Below, one piece after another: positions 1 through 6,540 of a stretch of DNA of 14,459 bases. Under the pieces are notes generated by a model that saw only the letters and a program-made list of their open reading frames with translations, did not search any database and had not been told where the DNA came from. Within the stretch, counting starts at the first letter, position 1. Each line of letters opens with the position of its first letter. The position numbers and the translations under genes are program-made. Source of the DNA: Microbacteriaceae bacterium (GTDB lineage Bacteria > Actinomycetota > Actinomycetes > Actinomycetales > Microbacteriaceae); NCBI GenBank assembly GCA_017744755.1, contig JAGIAU010000027.1, positions 1-14,459 on the forward strand, read 5' to 3'.

Positions 1-473
1 GCGTGGTCATGCTCGCGCTCTCGCCCGTCGCCGCGCGCCTCGTGCGGCGGATCGGGCCCGAGCTGCTGCTCGCGCTCGCCTCCGCGCTGCTCGTGTCGGC
101 CCTCATCGCCGCGGCCTTCGCGCCGCGCGCCGTCCCGACGATGATCGTCGTCATGATCGTCTTCGGCATCGGCCTCGCGTTCGGATTCGCCTCGACGCCC
201 ATCATCATCATGACGAGCGTGCCGCGCGAGCAGACGGCCGCGGCGAACGCGGTCAACCAGCTCAGCCGCTCGATCGGCTCGACGGTCGCCGCTGCGGTCG
301 TCGGCGCGGTGCTCGCCGCCAGCTCGACATCGCTGGGCGGGCAGCCGGTGCCGTCGACCGGCGGGTTCACCGTCTCGTTCCTGCTCGCCGCGGTCGCCTG
401 CGCCGCGACGGTCGTCATCGCCCTCTGCATCCCGCGCCGCCGGGGGCTGTACATCGCAGGCCAGGAAGGCTAG
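1..473 (+). CDS. MFS transporter, C-terminal part (5' end outside window)
   Basis: C-terminal 157 or so residues of a major facilitator superfamily permease. The open frame runs in from the left edge, so the GTG at position 3 is probably internal. Numbering from that GTG, there are hydrophobic membrane segments at about 20-39, 45-70, 90-106 and 122-143. The first two are preceded by a short basic loop (ARLVRRIG). The stretch PREQTAAANAVNQLSRSIGS before the third segment resembles the loop and helix of DHA2/EmrB-type 14-helix drug:H+ antiporters, which places it in that family by recognition, not by search. It ends with a basic cytoplasmic tail (IPRRRG). The stop lies 14 bp before the next gene, so it is probably the first visible member of an operon with the hydrolase and CoA-transferase. 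Substrate unknown: it could export a toxic intermediate or import the growth substrate. Confidence 0.85.
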   Translation, partial: VVMLALSPVAARLVRRIGPELLLALASALLVSALIAAAFAPRAVPTMIVVMIVFGIGLAFGFASTPIIIMTSVPREQTAAANAVNQLSRSIGSTVAAAVVGAVLAASSTSLGGQPVPSTGGFTVSFLLAAVACAATVVIALCIPRRRGLYIAGQEG

Positions 474-487
474 AGGAAGGCACCAAC

Positions 488-1246
488 ATGGGACTCAAGA
501 TCACCGCACTGCCGTCGGGCTTCGTCCGCGGCGTCGCCGGATCGGGCGTCACCCTGCAGCGGAACCACGACCGGACGTTCGACCTGCAGATGATGTTCTT
601 CGCCATCACGGGCGGCGACCACGTCGTCCTCGTCGACTCGGGGACGTCGGACGAGGCGTTCGTGCGCGAGCAGCACGGGTACAAGAGCTTCCAGCGGCCG
701 GAGGAGGAGGAGCCGACCCGCGTCCTGGCCGAGGCCGGCATCGACCCCGCCGACGTCGGGACCGTCATCTACACTCACCTGCACTGGGACCACTGCAGCA
801 ACCCGGAGCTCTTCCCGAACGCGCGCTTCATCGTCCAGGCCGAGGAGCTCGCCTTCGCGATGGATCCGGTGCCGATCTTCAAGAAGGCGTTCCAGCGGAC
901 CGAGACCGCGCAGCCCCCCATCGTCTCCGTCCTCGGCCGGGTCGACACGATCCGCGGCCGCAAGGAGATCGCTCCCGGCATCACCGCCATCCCGCTGCCG
1001 GGCCACACGCCCGGCTCGCAGGGCGTGCTCGTCGAGACGGACGCGGGCGGCTTCCTCCTCGCGGGCGACTGCATCGACCGCTATGAGAACTGGGAGGGCG
1101 ACGGCGCGACGCAGGCGCACCTCCCCAGCGCGTCGTTCATCAACCTCATCGACTACTACGAGAGCTTCGCCGTGATCGAGCGGCTCGGCGCCGAGGTGAT
1201 CCCGGGCCACGATCCGCGTGTCCTCGAGCGGCGGGTGTTCGGCTGA
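488..1246 (+). CDS. Metallo-beta-lactamase-fold hydrolase, N-acyl-homoserine lactonase family
   Basis: Complete 252-residue zinc hydrolase. Metal-binding motifs are intact: HLHWDH at 97-102 (HxHxDH), His173 in GHTPGSQ, Asp194 in AGDC and His241 in PGHD, the full dinuclear-zinc set of AHL-lactonase-like enzymes. The N-terminal half has the usual Asp-Ser-Gly turn (VLVDSGTSDE, 47-56). Length fits the 250-280 residue lactonase group. The ATG at 488 follows GAGGAAGG (474-481) by a normal spacing. The stop overlaps the ATG of the CoA-transferase gene by one base (TGATG), so the two are translationally coupled. This points to a catabolic role, opening a lactone or cleaving an ester or thioester of the pathway, rather than quorum quenching, but the family is broad and the real substrate cannot be read from sequence. 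Confidence 0.85.
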   Translation: MGLKITALPSGFVRGVAGSGVTLQRNHDRTFDLQMMFFAITGGDHVVLVDSGTSDEAFVREQHGYKSFQRPEEEEPTRVLAEAGIDPADVGTVIYTHLHWDHCSNPELFPNARFIVQAEELAFAMDPVPIFKKAFQRTETAQPPIVSVLGRVDTIRGRKEIAPGITAIPLPGHTPGSQGVLVETDAGGFLLAGDCIDRYENWEGDGATQAHLPSASFINLIDYYESFAVIERLGAEVIPGHDPRVLERRVFG

Positions 1247-2631
1247 TGCCCGAGCAGATCCTCGACGAGCTGCTCGGGCTCGCGGGGCTCGTCCCGTCCG
1301 GCAGTCGGGCGCGGATCGAGGGCCGGGATCCGGTCTATCCGACGCGGTTCCGGATGATCGACTTCGGCGCGGCGGCGATCGCGGCCTCCGCCCTCCAGGC
1401 CGCTCGGCTCTACGAGCAGCGCACCGGCGTCGCGCAGGAGGTCGTCGTCCGCGCCGATGCTGCGGGGCCGGCCATGCGCAGCTTCCGGTACAACGACACG
1501 GTGCCGCCGACGCCGCCGGGGCCGAGCCGCATCCCGAGCGCGTTCTACGAGACCCGCGACGGTCGATGGCTCTTCCTGCATCGCGCGTTCGCCCACCACT
1601 TCGAGCGGGAGCTCGCGGTCCTGGGCCTGCGGGACGGCGACGACGAGGACGCGATCGTCCGCGCGATCCGCGCCCGGGACGCGGCCGAGCTCGAGGCGGC
1701 GGTCATGGCGGCGGGCGCCTGCGCGGCCGTCGTCCGCACGAAGGAGGAGTGGGCGGCGCATCCGCAGGGCAGCGTCGTCGCGGGCCTCCCGCTCTTCCGG
1801 ATCACGAAGATCGGGGAGAGCGAGCCGATCCCCGCGGGGACCGGCGGTCGTCCGCTCGGCGGGCTCCGCGTGCTCGATCTGACCCGCGTGCTGGCGGGCC
1901 CGACGAACGCGCGCACGCTCGCCGAGCACGGCGCCGACGTGCTCCGGATCGTCACCCCGGTCCACCCGGACGGCGGCGCGATGCCGAGGGACACGGGGCA
2001 CGGCAAGCGGTCCGCGGTGCTCGACCTGCGGACCGGGGAGGGAGCGGGCGCGATGCGGCGGCTCGTCGCGGGGGCGGACGTCTTCTCCCAGGGCTTCCGC
2101 CCGGGGGCGCTCGCGAAGCTCGGCTTCTCGCCCGAGGAGGTCGCCGAGGTGCGGCCCGGCATCGTGTCCGTCGCGATCTCCGCGTTCGGCAGCGACGGGC
2201 CGTGGTCGGGGATGCGCGGCTTCGACAGCATCGTGGAGGCGCACGACGGCACCGCGCACGAGGAGGGGATCGGCACCGGCCGGCCGAAGCTCGTCCCGGC
2301 GAGCCCGCTCGACTACACGAGCGGCTACCTCGCCGCGTTCCTCGTGCAGGTCGCGCTCGAGCGCCGGGCGCGCGAGGGCGGCAGCTACCACATCGAGCTC
2401 TCGCTCGCGCAGACCGCGCACTTCCTCGACGGGCTCGGCCGGGTCGACGCGGCCGCGGCCGCCGCGGCTCCCGCGGAGATCCCGGCCGAGCGGCTCGCGG
2501 AACTGATGACCGAGCGGGACACGCCGTACGGCCGGCTCCGCTACCTCCGCCCGGTGGCGGAGCTGTCCGTCACGCCGGGCGAGTGGACGAGGCCGTCCGT
2601 CCCGCTCGACCACGACCGTCCGGAGTGGTGA
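1246..2631 (+). CDS. Class III (CaiB/BaiF) CoA-transferase, permuted two-half form
   Basis: A 461-residue CoA-transferase-family protein that would move CoA between carboxylic acids. The typical N-terminal signature is in the second half: PLGGLRVLDLTRVLAGPT (203-220), GADVLRI, TGHGKRSAVLDL, SQGFRPGAL, ISAFGSDGPW and PLDYTSGY. In PLDYTSGY, Asp356 matches the catalytic Asp of the AMACR/formyl-CoA-transferase family (NLLxDFxGG type). The first half (about 95-190) holds elements normally at the C-terminus: FYETRDGRWLFLH and a Trp-Ala-Ala-His-Pro-Gln motif. So the order of the halves looks swapped. The usual QAxSG segment is replaced by EAHDGT (331-336). The ATG overlaps the hydrolase stop. It ends 9 bp from the paralogue on the other strand, with which it shares 113 identical bases (2304-2416). 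Family sure, substrate unknown. Confidence 0.88.
   Translation: MPEQILDELLGLAGLVPSGSRARIEGRDPVYPTRFRMIDFGAAAIAASALQAARLYEQRTGVAQEVVVRADAAGPAMRSFRYNDTVPPTPPGPSRIPSAFYETRDGRWLFLHRAFAHHFERELAVLGLRDGDDEDAIVRAIRARDAAELEAAVMAAGACAAVVRTKEEWAAHPQGSVVAGLPLFRITKIGESEPIPAGTGGRPLGGLRVLDLTRVLAGPTNARTLAEHGADVLRIVTPVHPDGGAMPRDTGHGKRSAVLDLRTGEGAGAMRRLVAGADVFSQGFRPGALAKLGFSPEEVAEVRPGIVSVAISAFGSDGPWSGMRGFDSIVEAHDGTAHEEGIGTGRPKLVPASPLDYTSGYLAAFLVQVALERRAREGGSYHIELSLAQTAHFLDGLGRVDAAAAAAAPAEIPAERLAELMTERDTPYGRLRYLRPVAELSVTPGEWTRPSVPLDHDRPEW
2304..2416 (+). repeat. Left arm of 113-bp perfect inverted repeat
   Basis: Base-by-base comparison shows 2304-2416 is the exact reverse complement of 2859-2971. It starts at the third base of codon 353 and ends at the first base of codon 391 of the CoA-transferase, and includes the predicted catalytic Asp356. 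Flanking DNA of the two genes differs at many third positions, so the identity has sharp ends. Confidence 0.95.
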
Positions 2632-2640
2632 GCCCGGGTG

Positions 2641-4092
2641 TCAGCCCCAGGTCGGCCCGTCGTGATCGAGGGGCGCGGTCGGGCGCTCCCAGTGCGCGGG
2701 GGTGCCCGAGAGCTCGGCGACCGGCTGCAGGTGGCGCAGAGCGCCGTACGGGGTCTCGCGCGTCGTCATGAGCTCGTCGAGCCGCTCGGCCGGCAGCTCC
2801 GGCGGCCGCTTCGCGGCGGCGAAGCCGTCGACGCGGGGGAGCTCGTCGAGGTAGCGGCCGGTCTGCGCGAGCGAGAGCTCGATGTGGTAGCTGCCGCCCT
2901 CGCGCGCCCGGCGCTCGAGCGCGACCTGCACGAGGAACGCGGCGAGGTAGCCGCTCGTGTAGTCGAGCGGGTTGCCGGGGAGCGATCGCGGGGACTCCCC
3001 TCCGAGGAACTCGCCCATCTCGGCCGCCACGCCGCTCGCCGCCTGCACGACGCTGTCGAAGCCGCGGCGCCCGGCCCACGGGCCTGCGGCTCCGAATGCG
3101 GAGATGGAGAGCGACACGATGCCCGGCCGGAGCTCGGCGAGCTCTGCCGGCGCGAGGCCGAAGGACGCGATGGCGCCCGGGCGGTAGCCCTGGGAGAAGA
3201 CGTCGGCGCCCGCGAGCAGGCCGCGCAGCGCCTCGAGGTCCCCGCCGTCGCGCAGGTCGAGCACGGTGGAGCGCTTGCCGTGCCCGGTGTCCTGGACCAT
3301 GCGGAAGGTGTCCGGGTAGCGCGGCGATCCGATCCGGAGGACGTCGGCGCCCTGCTCGGCGAGCGTGCGCGCCGCCGTGGGGCCGGCGAGCACGCGCGTC
3401 AGGTCGAGGACGCGGAGACCGCCGAGCGGACGCAGACCGTCGCCGACGGGGACGGGCTCGCTCTCGCCGATCTTCGTGATGCGGAAGAGCGGCATCCCGG
3501 CGATCGCGGCGGCCTGGGGGTGCGCCGCCCATTCCTCGCGGTCGCGGACGGCGGCTGCGCAGCCGCCGGCGGCCATGATCGCCTCCTCGAGCTCGGCGGC
3601 GTCGCGGCGCCCGATGGCGCGGACGATCTCGTCCTCGTCCTCCCCCGTGCCGAGGACGGCGAGCGCGCGCTCGAGGTGATGGGCGGCGAGGCGGTGCAGG
3701 AACAGCCACCTGCCGTCCCCGGTCCGGTAGAACGCGACGGGCGGAGCGCCGCCGGCTTCGGGCCGCCGGGGCACGTCGTGCAGATAGCGCCACGCCCGCA
3801 TCGCGGCGGCGGAGGCGTCGAGCGGGACGCGGACGGTCTGCTCGAGGCCGGTGCGCTCGCGGTGGAGCCGCGCGGCCTGGAGCGCTGCGGCGCCGATCGC
3901 GGCCGCGCCGAACTCGGCCATGGGGAAGGGCGTCGGCAGGACCGGGTCGGCGCCGACGAACTCGACGAGTCCGTCCGCGCCGGGCTGGCCCGCGCGCAGG
4001 AGGAGGTCCTCGAGCAGGTCCGCCGCCCGGTTGGAGCCCGGCGCCGGGGCGTCGGCCAGCGGAGTCAGGGTCTCGTCTCGCGTCTCGGTCAT
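2641..4092 (-). CDS. Class III (CaiB/BaiF) CoA-transferase, permuted two-half form (paralogue)
   Basis: A 483-residue paralogue of the CoA-transferase at 1246-2631, with the same domain order. C-terminal-like elements come first: FYRTGDGRWLFLH, 121-133, and EEWAAHPQ, 186-193. Then comes the typical N-terminal signature: PLGGLRVLDLTRVLAGPT, 222-239, with the predicted catalytic Asp377 in NPLDYTSGY. It keeps the normal QAASG segment (350-354) that the partner has lost, suggesting different substrates. It has a longer N-terminus (about 20 extra residues, Thr/Pro-rich). The ATG at 4092 has GAAGGAG about 12 nt upstream. A putative -10 (TAGCAT, 4164-4159) and the island operator lie upstream. It ends 9 bp from the convergent paralogue with no room for a terminator. 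It may work with the other protein as a hetero-oligomer or on a successive acid; neither is shown by sequence. Confidence 0.88.
   Translation of the reverse strand: MTETRDETLTPLADAPAPGSNRAADLLEDLLLRAGQPGADGLVEFVGADPVLPTPFPMAEFGAAAIGAAALQAARLHRERTGLEQTVRVPLDASAAAMRAWRYLHDVPRRPEAGGAPPVAFYRTGDGRWLFLHRLAAHHLERALAVLGTGEDEDEIVRAIGRRDAAELEEAIMAAGGCAAAVRDREEWAAHPQAAAIAGMPLFRITKIGESEPVPVGDGLRPLGGLRVLDLTRVLAGPTAARTLAEQGADVLRIGSPRYPDTFRMVQDTGHGKRSTVLDLRDGGDLEALRGLLAGADVFSQGYRPGAIASFGLAPAELAELRPGIVSLSISAFGAAGPWAGRRGFDSVVQAASGVAAEMGEFLGGESPRSLPGNPLDYTSGYLAAFLVQVALERRAREGGSYHIELSLAQTGRYLDELPRVDGFAAAKRPPELPAERLDELMTTRETPYGALRHLQPVAELSGTPAHWERPTAPLDHDGPTWG
2859..2971 (-). repeat. Right arm of 113-bp perfect inverted repeat
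   Basis: Exact reverse complement of 2304-2416. It lies in the same codon phase in the second CoA-transferase (end of codon 374 to the first base of codon 412) and covers the predicted catalytic Asp377. The 442 bp between the arms hold the 3' ends of both genes. Confidence 0.95.
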
Positions 4093-4173
4093 GTGCTCTG
4101 CCCACTCCTTCGTGAACGGTTCCCGTCCGTTGGACTTTGCTCGCGGAATCCGCTTAAGATGCTAACTACAATA

Positions 4174-4191
4174 CATACGGACATACGTATG
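4174..4191 (+). promoter_or_regulatory. Operator-like site A in divergent region (predicted GntR target)
   Basis: CATACGGACATACGTATG: inverted arms CATACG and CGTATG around a 6-bp spacer. It lies in the AT-richer 203-bp region between the CoA-transferase (-) and the SDR operon (+). It aligns without gaps with sites at 10933-10950 and 11790-11807. On the minus strand a TANNNT box (TAGCAT, 4164-4159) lies 9 bp downstream, so the site would cover the -35 region of the CoA-transferase promoter. No clear promoter could be assigned to the plus-strand operon. Confidence 0.6.
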
Positions 4192-4295
4192 ACCTGATGG
4201 ATGGGCGATCTGCTCTCACAGCGGTGTGGACAGTCTCCCTCAGCTCCCTCCCATAAGCACCCCGGCCGTGATGCGGTCGCGGAGAACGGATAGCC

Positions 4296-5093
4296 ATGGA
4301 CCTCCAGCTCAGCGGCAAGCGCGCGATCGTCACCGGTGGCAGCGCGGGCATCGGTTTCAAGATCGCGCGGCAGTTCGCGCTCGAGGGGATCGATGTCGCC
4401 GTCTGCAGCCGGAGCATCGACCGCGCCGCGAAGGCCATCGAGGCGATGGGCGTCGAAGGCGGCGGCCGGCTGCTGCCCGTCCAGGTCGAGCTGCGCGACG
4501 CCGACTCCGTCACGGCGATGGTCGCCCAGGTCGCGGAGGAGTTCGGCGGCATCGACATCCTCATCAACTCCGGCGCCGAGGTCAGCGGGAACGCGCCGGA
4601 GGACTTCGAGCACATCACCGACGAGTTCGTGCTCCGCTCCTTCGAGGACAAGTTCGTCGGCATCCTGCGGATGTCGCGCGCGGTCGTCCCGCACATGAAG
4701 GCGAACGGCTTCGGCCGCATCATCAACCTCGCGGGGCACACCTCCCGGGAGGCCGGCTCGATCTCCGCCGGCGCACGCAACTCGGCCGTCGTCAACCTCA
4801 CCAAGGTGCTCTCGATGGAGCTCGGCCGCGACGGCATCACCGTGAACGCCGTCCACCCCTTCACGACCGTCACCGACGAGCTGCCCGACCGTCTCGAGCG
4901 GATGGCCGCCCGCCGCGGCCGCACCGCCGAGGAGCATCTCGCGAAGATCTCCGACCGCACCTCGCTCGGCCGGCTCGTCACCGCGGAGGAGATCGCGTAC
5001 TTCGTGACCTTCCTCGCGTCCCCGCTCTCGGTCGCGCTCACCGGCGAGGTCGTCGCCCTCACCGGCGGTGTCGGCGACGCCGTCTACTTCTAA
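4296..5093 (+). CDS. SDR-family protein lacking the catalytic tetrad
   Basis: A 265-residue short-chain dehydrogenase/reductase fold protein. The nucleotide-binding part is intact: TGGSAGIG at 13-20, with Ser38-Arg39 after beta-2 (CSRS) favouring NADP(H), and NSGA at 91-94 in place of NNAG. The active site is not: by alignment to classical SDRs the catalytic Asn is Lys119, the Ser position is near Gly147, Tyr is Ala158 and Lys is Asn162 (AGARN instead of YxxxK). No Tyr occurs anywhere near. The fold continues normally afterwards (AVVNLTKVLSMELG, then ITVNAVHPF). So it is either a non-canonical subfamily with another chemistry or a binding/partner subunit. GGAGA at 4281-4285 precedes the ATG. 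It is the first gene of a four-gene operon, 25 bp before the ligase-like gene. Fold certain, reaction unknown. Confidence 0.85.
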   Translation: MDLQLSGKRAIVTGGSAGIGFKIARQFALEGIDVAVCSRSIDRAAKAIEAMGVEGGGRLLPVQVELRDADSVTAMVAQVAEEFGGIDILINSGAEVSGNAPEDFEHITDEFVLRSFEDKFVGILRMSRAVVPHMKANGFGRIINLAGHTSREAGSISAGARNSAVVNLTKVLSMELGRDGITVNAVHPFTTVTDELPDRLERMAARRGRTAEEHLAKISDRTSLGRLVTAEEIAYFVTFLASPLSVALTGEVVALTGGVGDAVYF

Positions 5094-5118
5094 GCCAGGC
5101 ATCGGGAGGCACTCCATC

Positions 5119-6540
5119 ATGAACGACGGTTCCGCGATCGCAGTCAGCACGCAGCGCCCGGCGCTCGTCGACGCCCTGCTCCACCCGCGCAGCATCGCCC
5201 TCATCGGGGCCTCGTCGAACCCGGAGGCGCTCGGCGGCCGGCCCATCGGCTTCCTCGCGAGCTACGGCTTCGCCGGCAGCGTCTACCCGGTCAACCCGCA
5301 GCGCGAGGAGGTCCAGGGCCTCAAGAGCTACCCGTCGATCCTCGACGTGCCGGAGCAGGTCGACGTCGCGCTCATCGCCGTCAAGGCGCACCTCGTGCCC
5401 GGCGTGCTCCTGGACTGCGCGCGCGCCGGCGTCGCGGTCGCCGTCGTCATGAGCTCCGGATTCGGCGAGGGCCAGGGCCGCGGCGCGGACCTCCTCGGGC
5501 CGGTCGCCGCGGAGCTGGAGGCGAGCCCGATGCGGATCATGGGGCCGAACTGCGAGGGGCTCGCGAGCCTCCCCGCCTCGGCGCCGATGACCTTCAGCCC
5601 CGTCCTCGACATCCACCGCACGGGCAGCCGGCTCAAGGAGGGCGGCATCGCGATCGTCTCCCAGAGCGGCGGCCTCGGCTTCGCCGTCGCCGGCTGGGGC
5701 ACCGAGGTCGGCCTCGGCTACAACTACATCGCGACGACCGGCAACGAGATCGACATCGACGCGCTCGAGATCGCCGACGGCTTCGCGGACGATCCGCTCA
5801 TCGAGACCGTCGTCCTCGTCATCGAGGGCGTCCGCGACCAGGAGGAGCTCGTCCGCGTGGGCGAGCGCCTCGCGGCCGCGGGCAAGCACCTCGTCGTCGC
5901 GAAGCTCGGCCGCACCGACGCCGGCAGTCGCGGCGCCCTCGCGCACACCGCGCATGCGACCGGCGACCCGGCCGAGTACCGCGTCCTGCTGGAACGCGCC
6001 CACGCGATCGGCGCCTCCGACAACGACGAGCTCATCGACGTCCTGCAGGCCGTGAGCAAGTCGGGGCAGCTCGCGGGCCGCCGCGTCGGCATCGTTACCA
6101 CCTCCGGCGGCGCCGGCGTATGGCTCGCCGACTCGCTCGTGGAGCACGGCTTCGAAGTGCCCGCGCTCACCGACGGGACGCGGGCGGTCCTGGCGGAGCA
6201 CATGCCGAGCTACGGCTCTCCGGCGAACCCCGTCGACCTGACGGCGCAGTTCCTCGCCGGCGGCTCGTTCGTCCCTCCGATGCGCGCGCTCATGGAGACG
6301 GGCGAGGTCGACCTCGTCATCCTCGCGACGTCCCTGTCGTCCTCCGGCCGGCTGAGCGGCGACCGCGAGGCGCTCGCCGACCTCGCGGCGACCGGGCCCG
6401 TCCCGTACGCGATCTACAGCTACACGAAGCCCGCGGCCTCCTGCGTCGAGATCCTCAACGAGCTGAACGTACCGTGGTACACGAACTCGGCGCGCGCCGC
6501 CCGCGGGCTCGCCGCACTGATCTCCGGAGGCACACGATGA
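5119..6540 (+). CDS. ADP-forming acyl-CoA ligase-like protein, alpha domains only
   Basis: A 473-residue homologue of the alpha part of NDP-forming acyl-CoA synthetases (succinyl-CoA synthetase superfamily). It has a CoA-binding Rossmann domain (about 22-130, starting IALIGASSNP, with YPVNP), MGPNCEG at 141-147, SQSGGLG at 181-187, His276 in ALAHTAHATGD at the place of the phosphohistidine, and a second flavodoxin-like domain (TTSGGAG at 327-333, NPVDLT at 370-375). The ATP-grasp (beta) domain that normally completes a roughly 700-residue enzyme is absent, and no ATP-grasp gene is nearby. The ATG at 5119 is preferred over an upstream GTG at 5068 because GGGAGG (5104-5109) sits 9 nt before it and the GTG would overlap the SDR gene. 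The stop overlaps the aldehyde dehydrogenase start (ATGA). It probably makes or handles an acyl-CoA with an unlinked beta subunit. Confidence 0.8.
   Translation: MNDGSAIAVSTQRPALVDALLHPRSIALIGASSNPEALGGRPIGFLASYGFAGSVYPVNPQREEVQGLKSYPSILDVPEQVDVALIAVKAHLVPGVLLDCARAGVAVAVVMSSGFGEGQGRGADLLGPVAAELEASPMRIMGPNCEGLASLPASAPMTFSPVLDIHRTGSRLKEGGIAIVSQSGGLGFAVAGWGTEVGLGYNYIATTGNEIDIDALEIADGFADDPLIETVVLVIEGVRDQEELVRVGERLAAAGKHLVVAKLGRTDAGSRGALAHTAHATGDPAEYRVLLERAHAIGASDNDELIDVLQAVSKSGQLAGRRVGIVTTSGGAGVWLADSLVEHGFEVPALTDGTRAVLAEHMPSYGSPANPVDLTAQFLAGGSFVPPMRALMETGEVDLVILATSLSSSGRLSGDREALADLAATGPVPYAIYSYTKPAASCVEILNELNVPWYTNSARAARGLAALISGGTR

Noticed and set aside
4143..4153. Small inverted repeat GCGGA-A-TCCGC near the CoA-transferase promoter
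   Set aside because: Five-bp arms are common by chance in this composition, and no second copy was seen in the window.
5068..5118. GTG start for the acyl-CoA ligase-like gene
   Set aside because: It would overlap the SDR stop by 26 bp without a ribosome binding site; the ATG at 5119 has GGGAGG at proper spacing.
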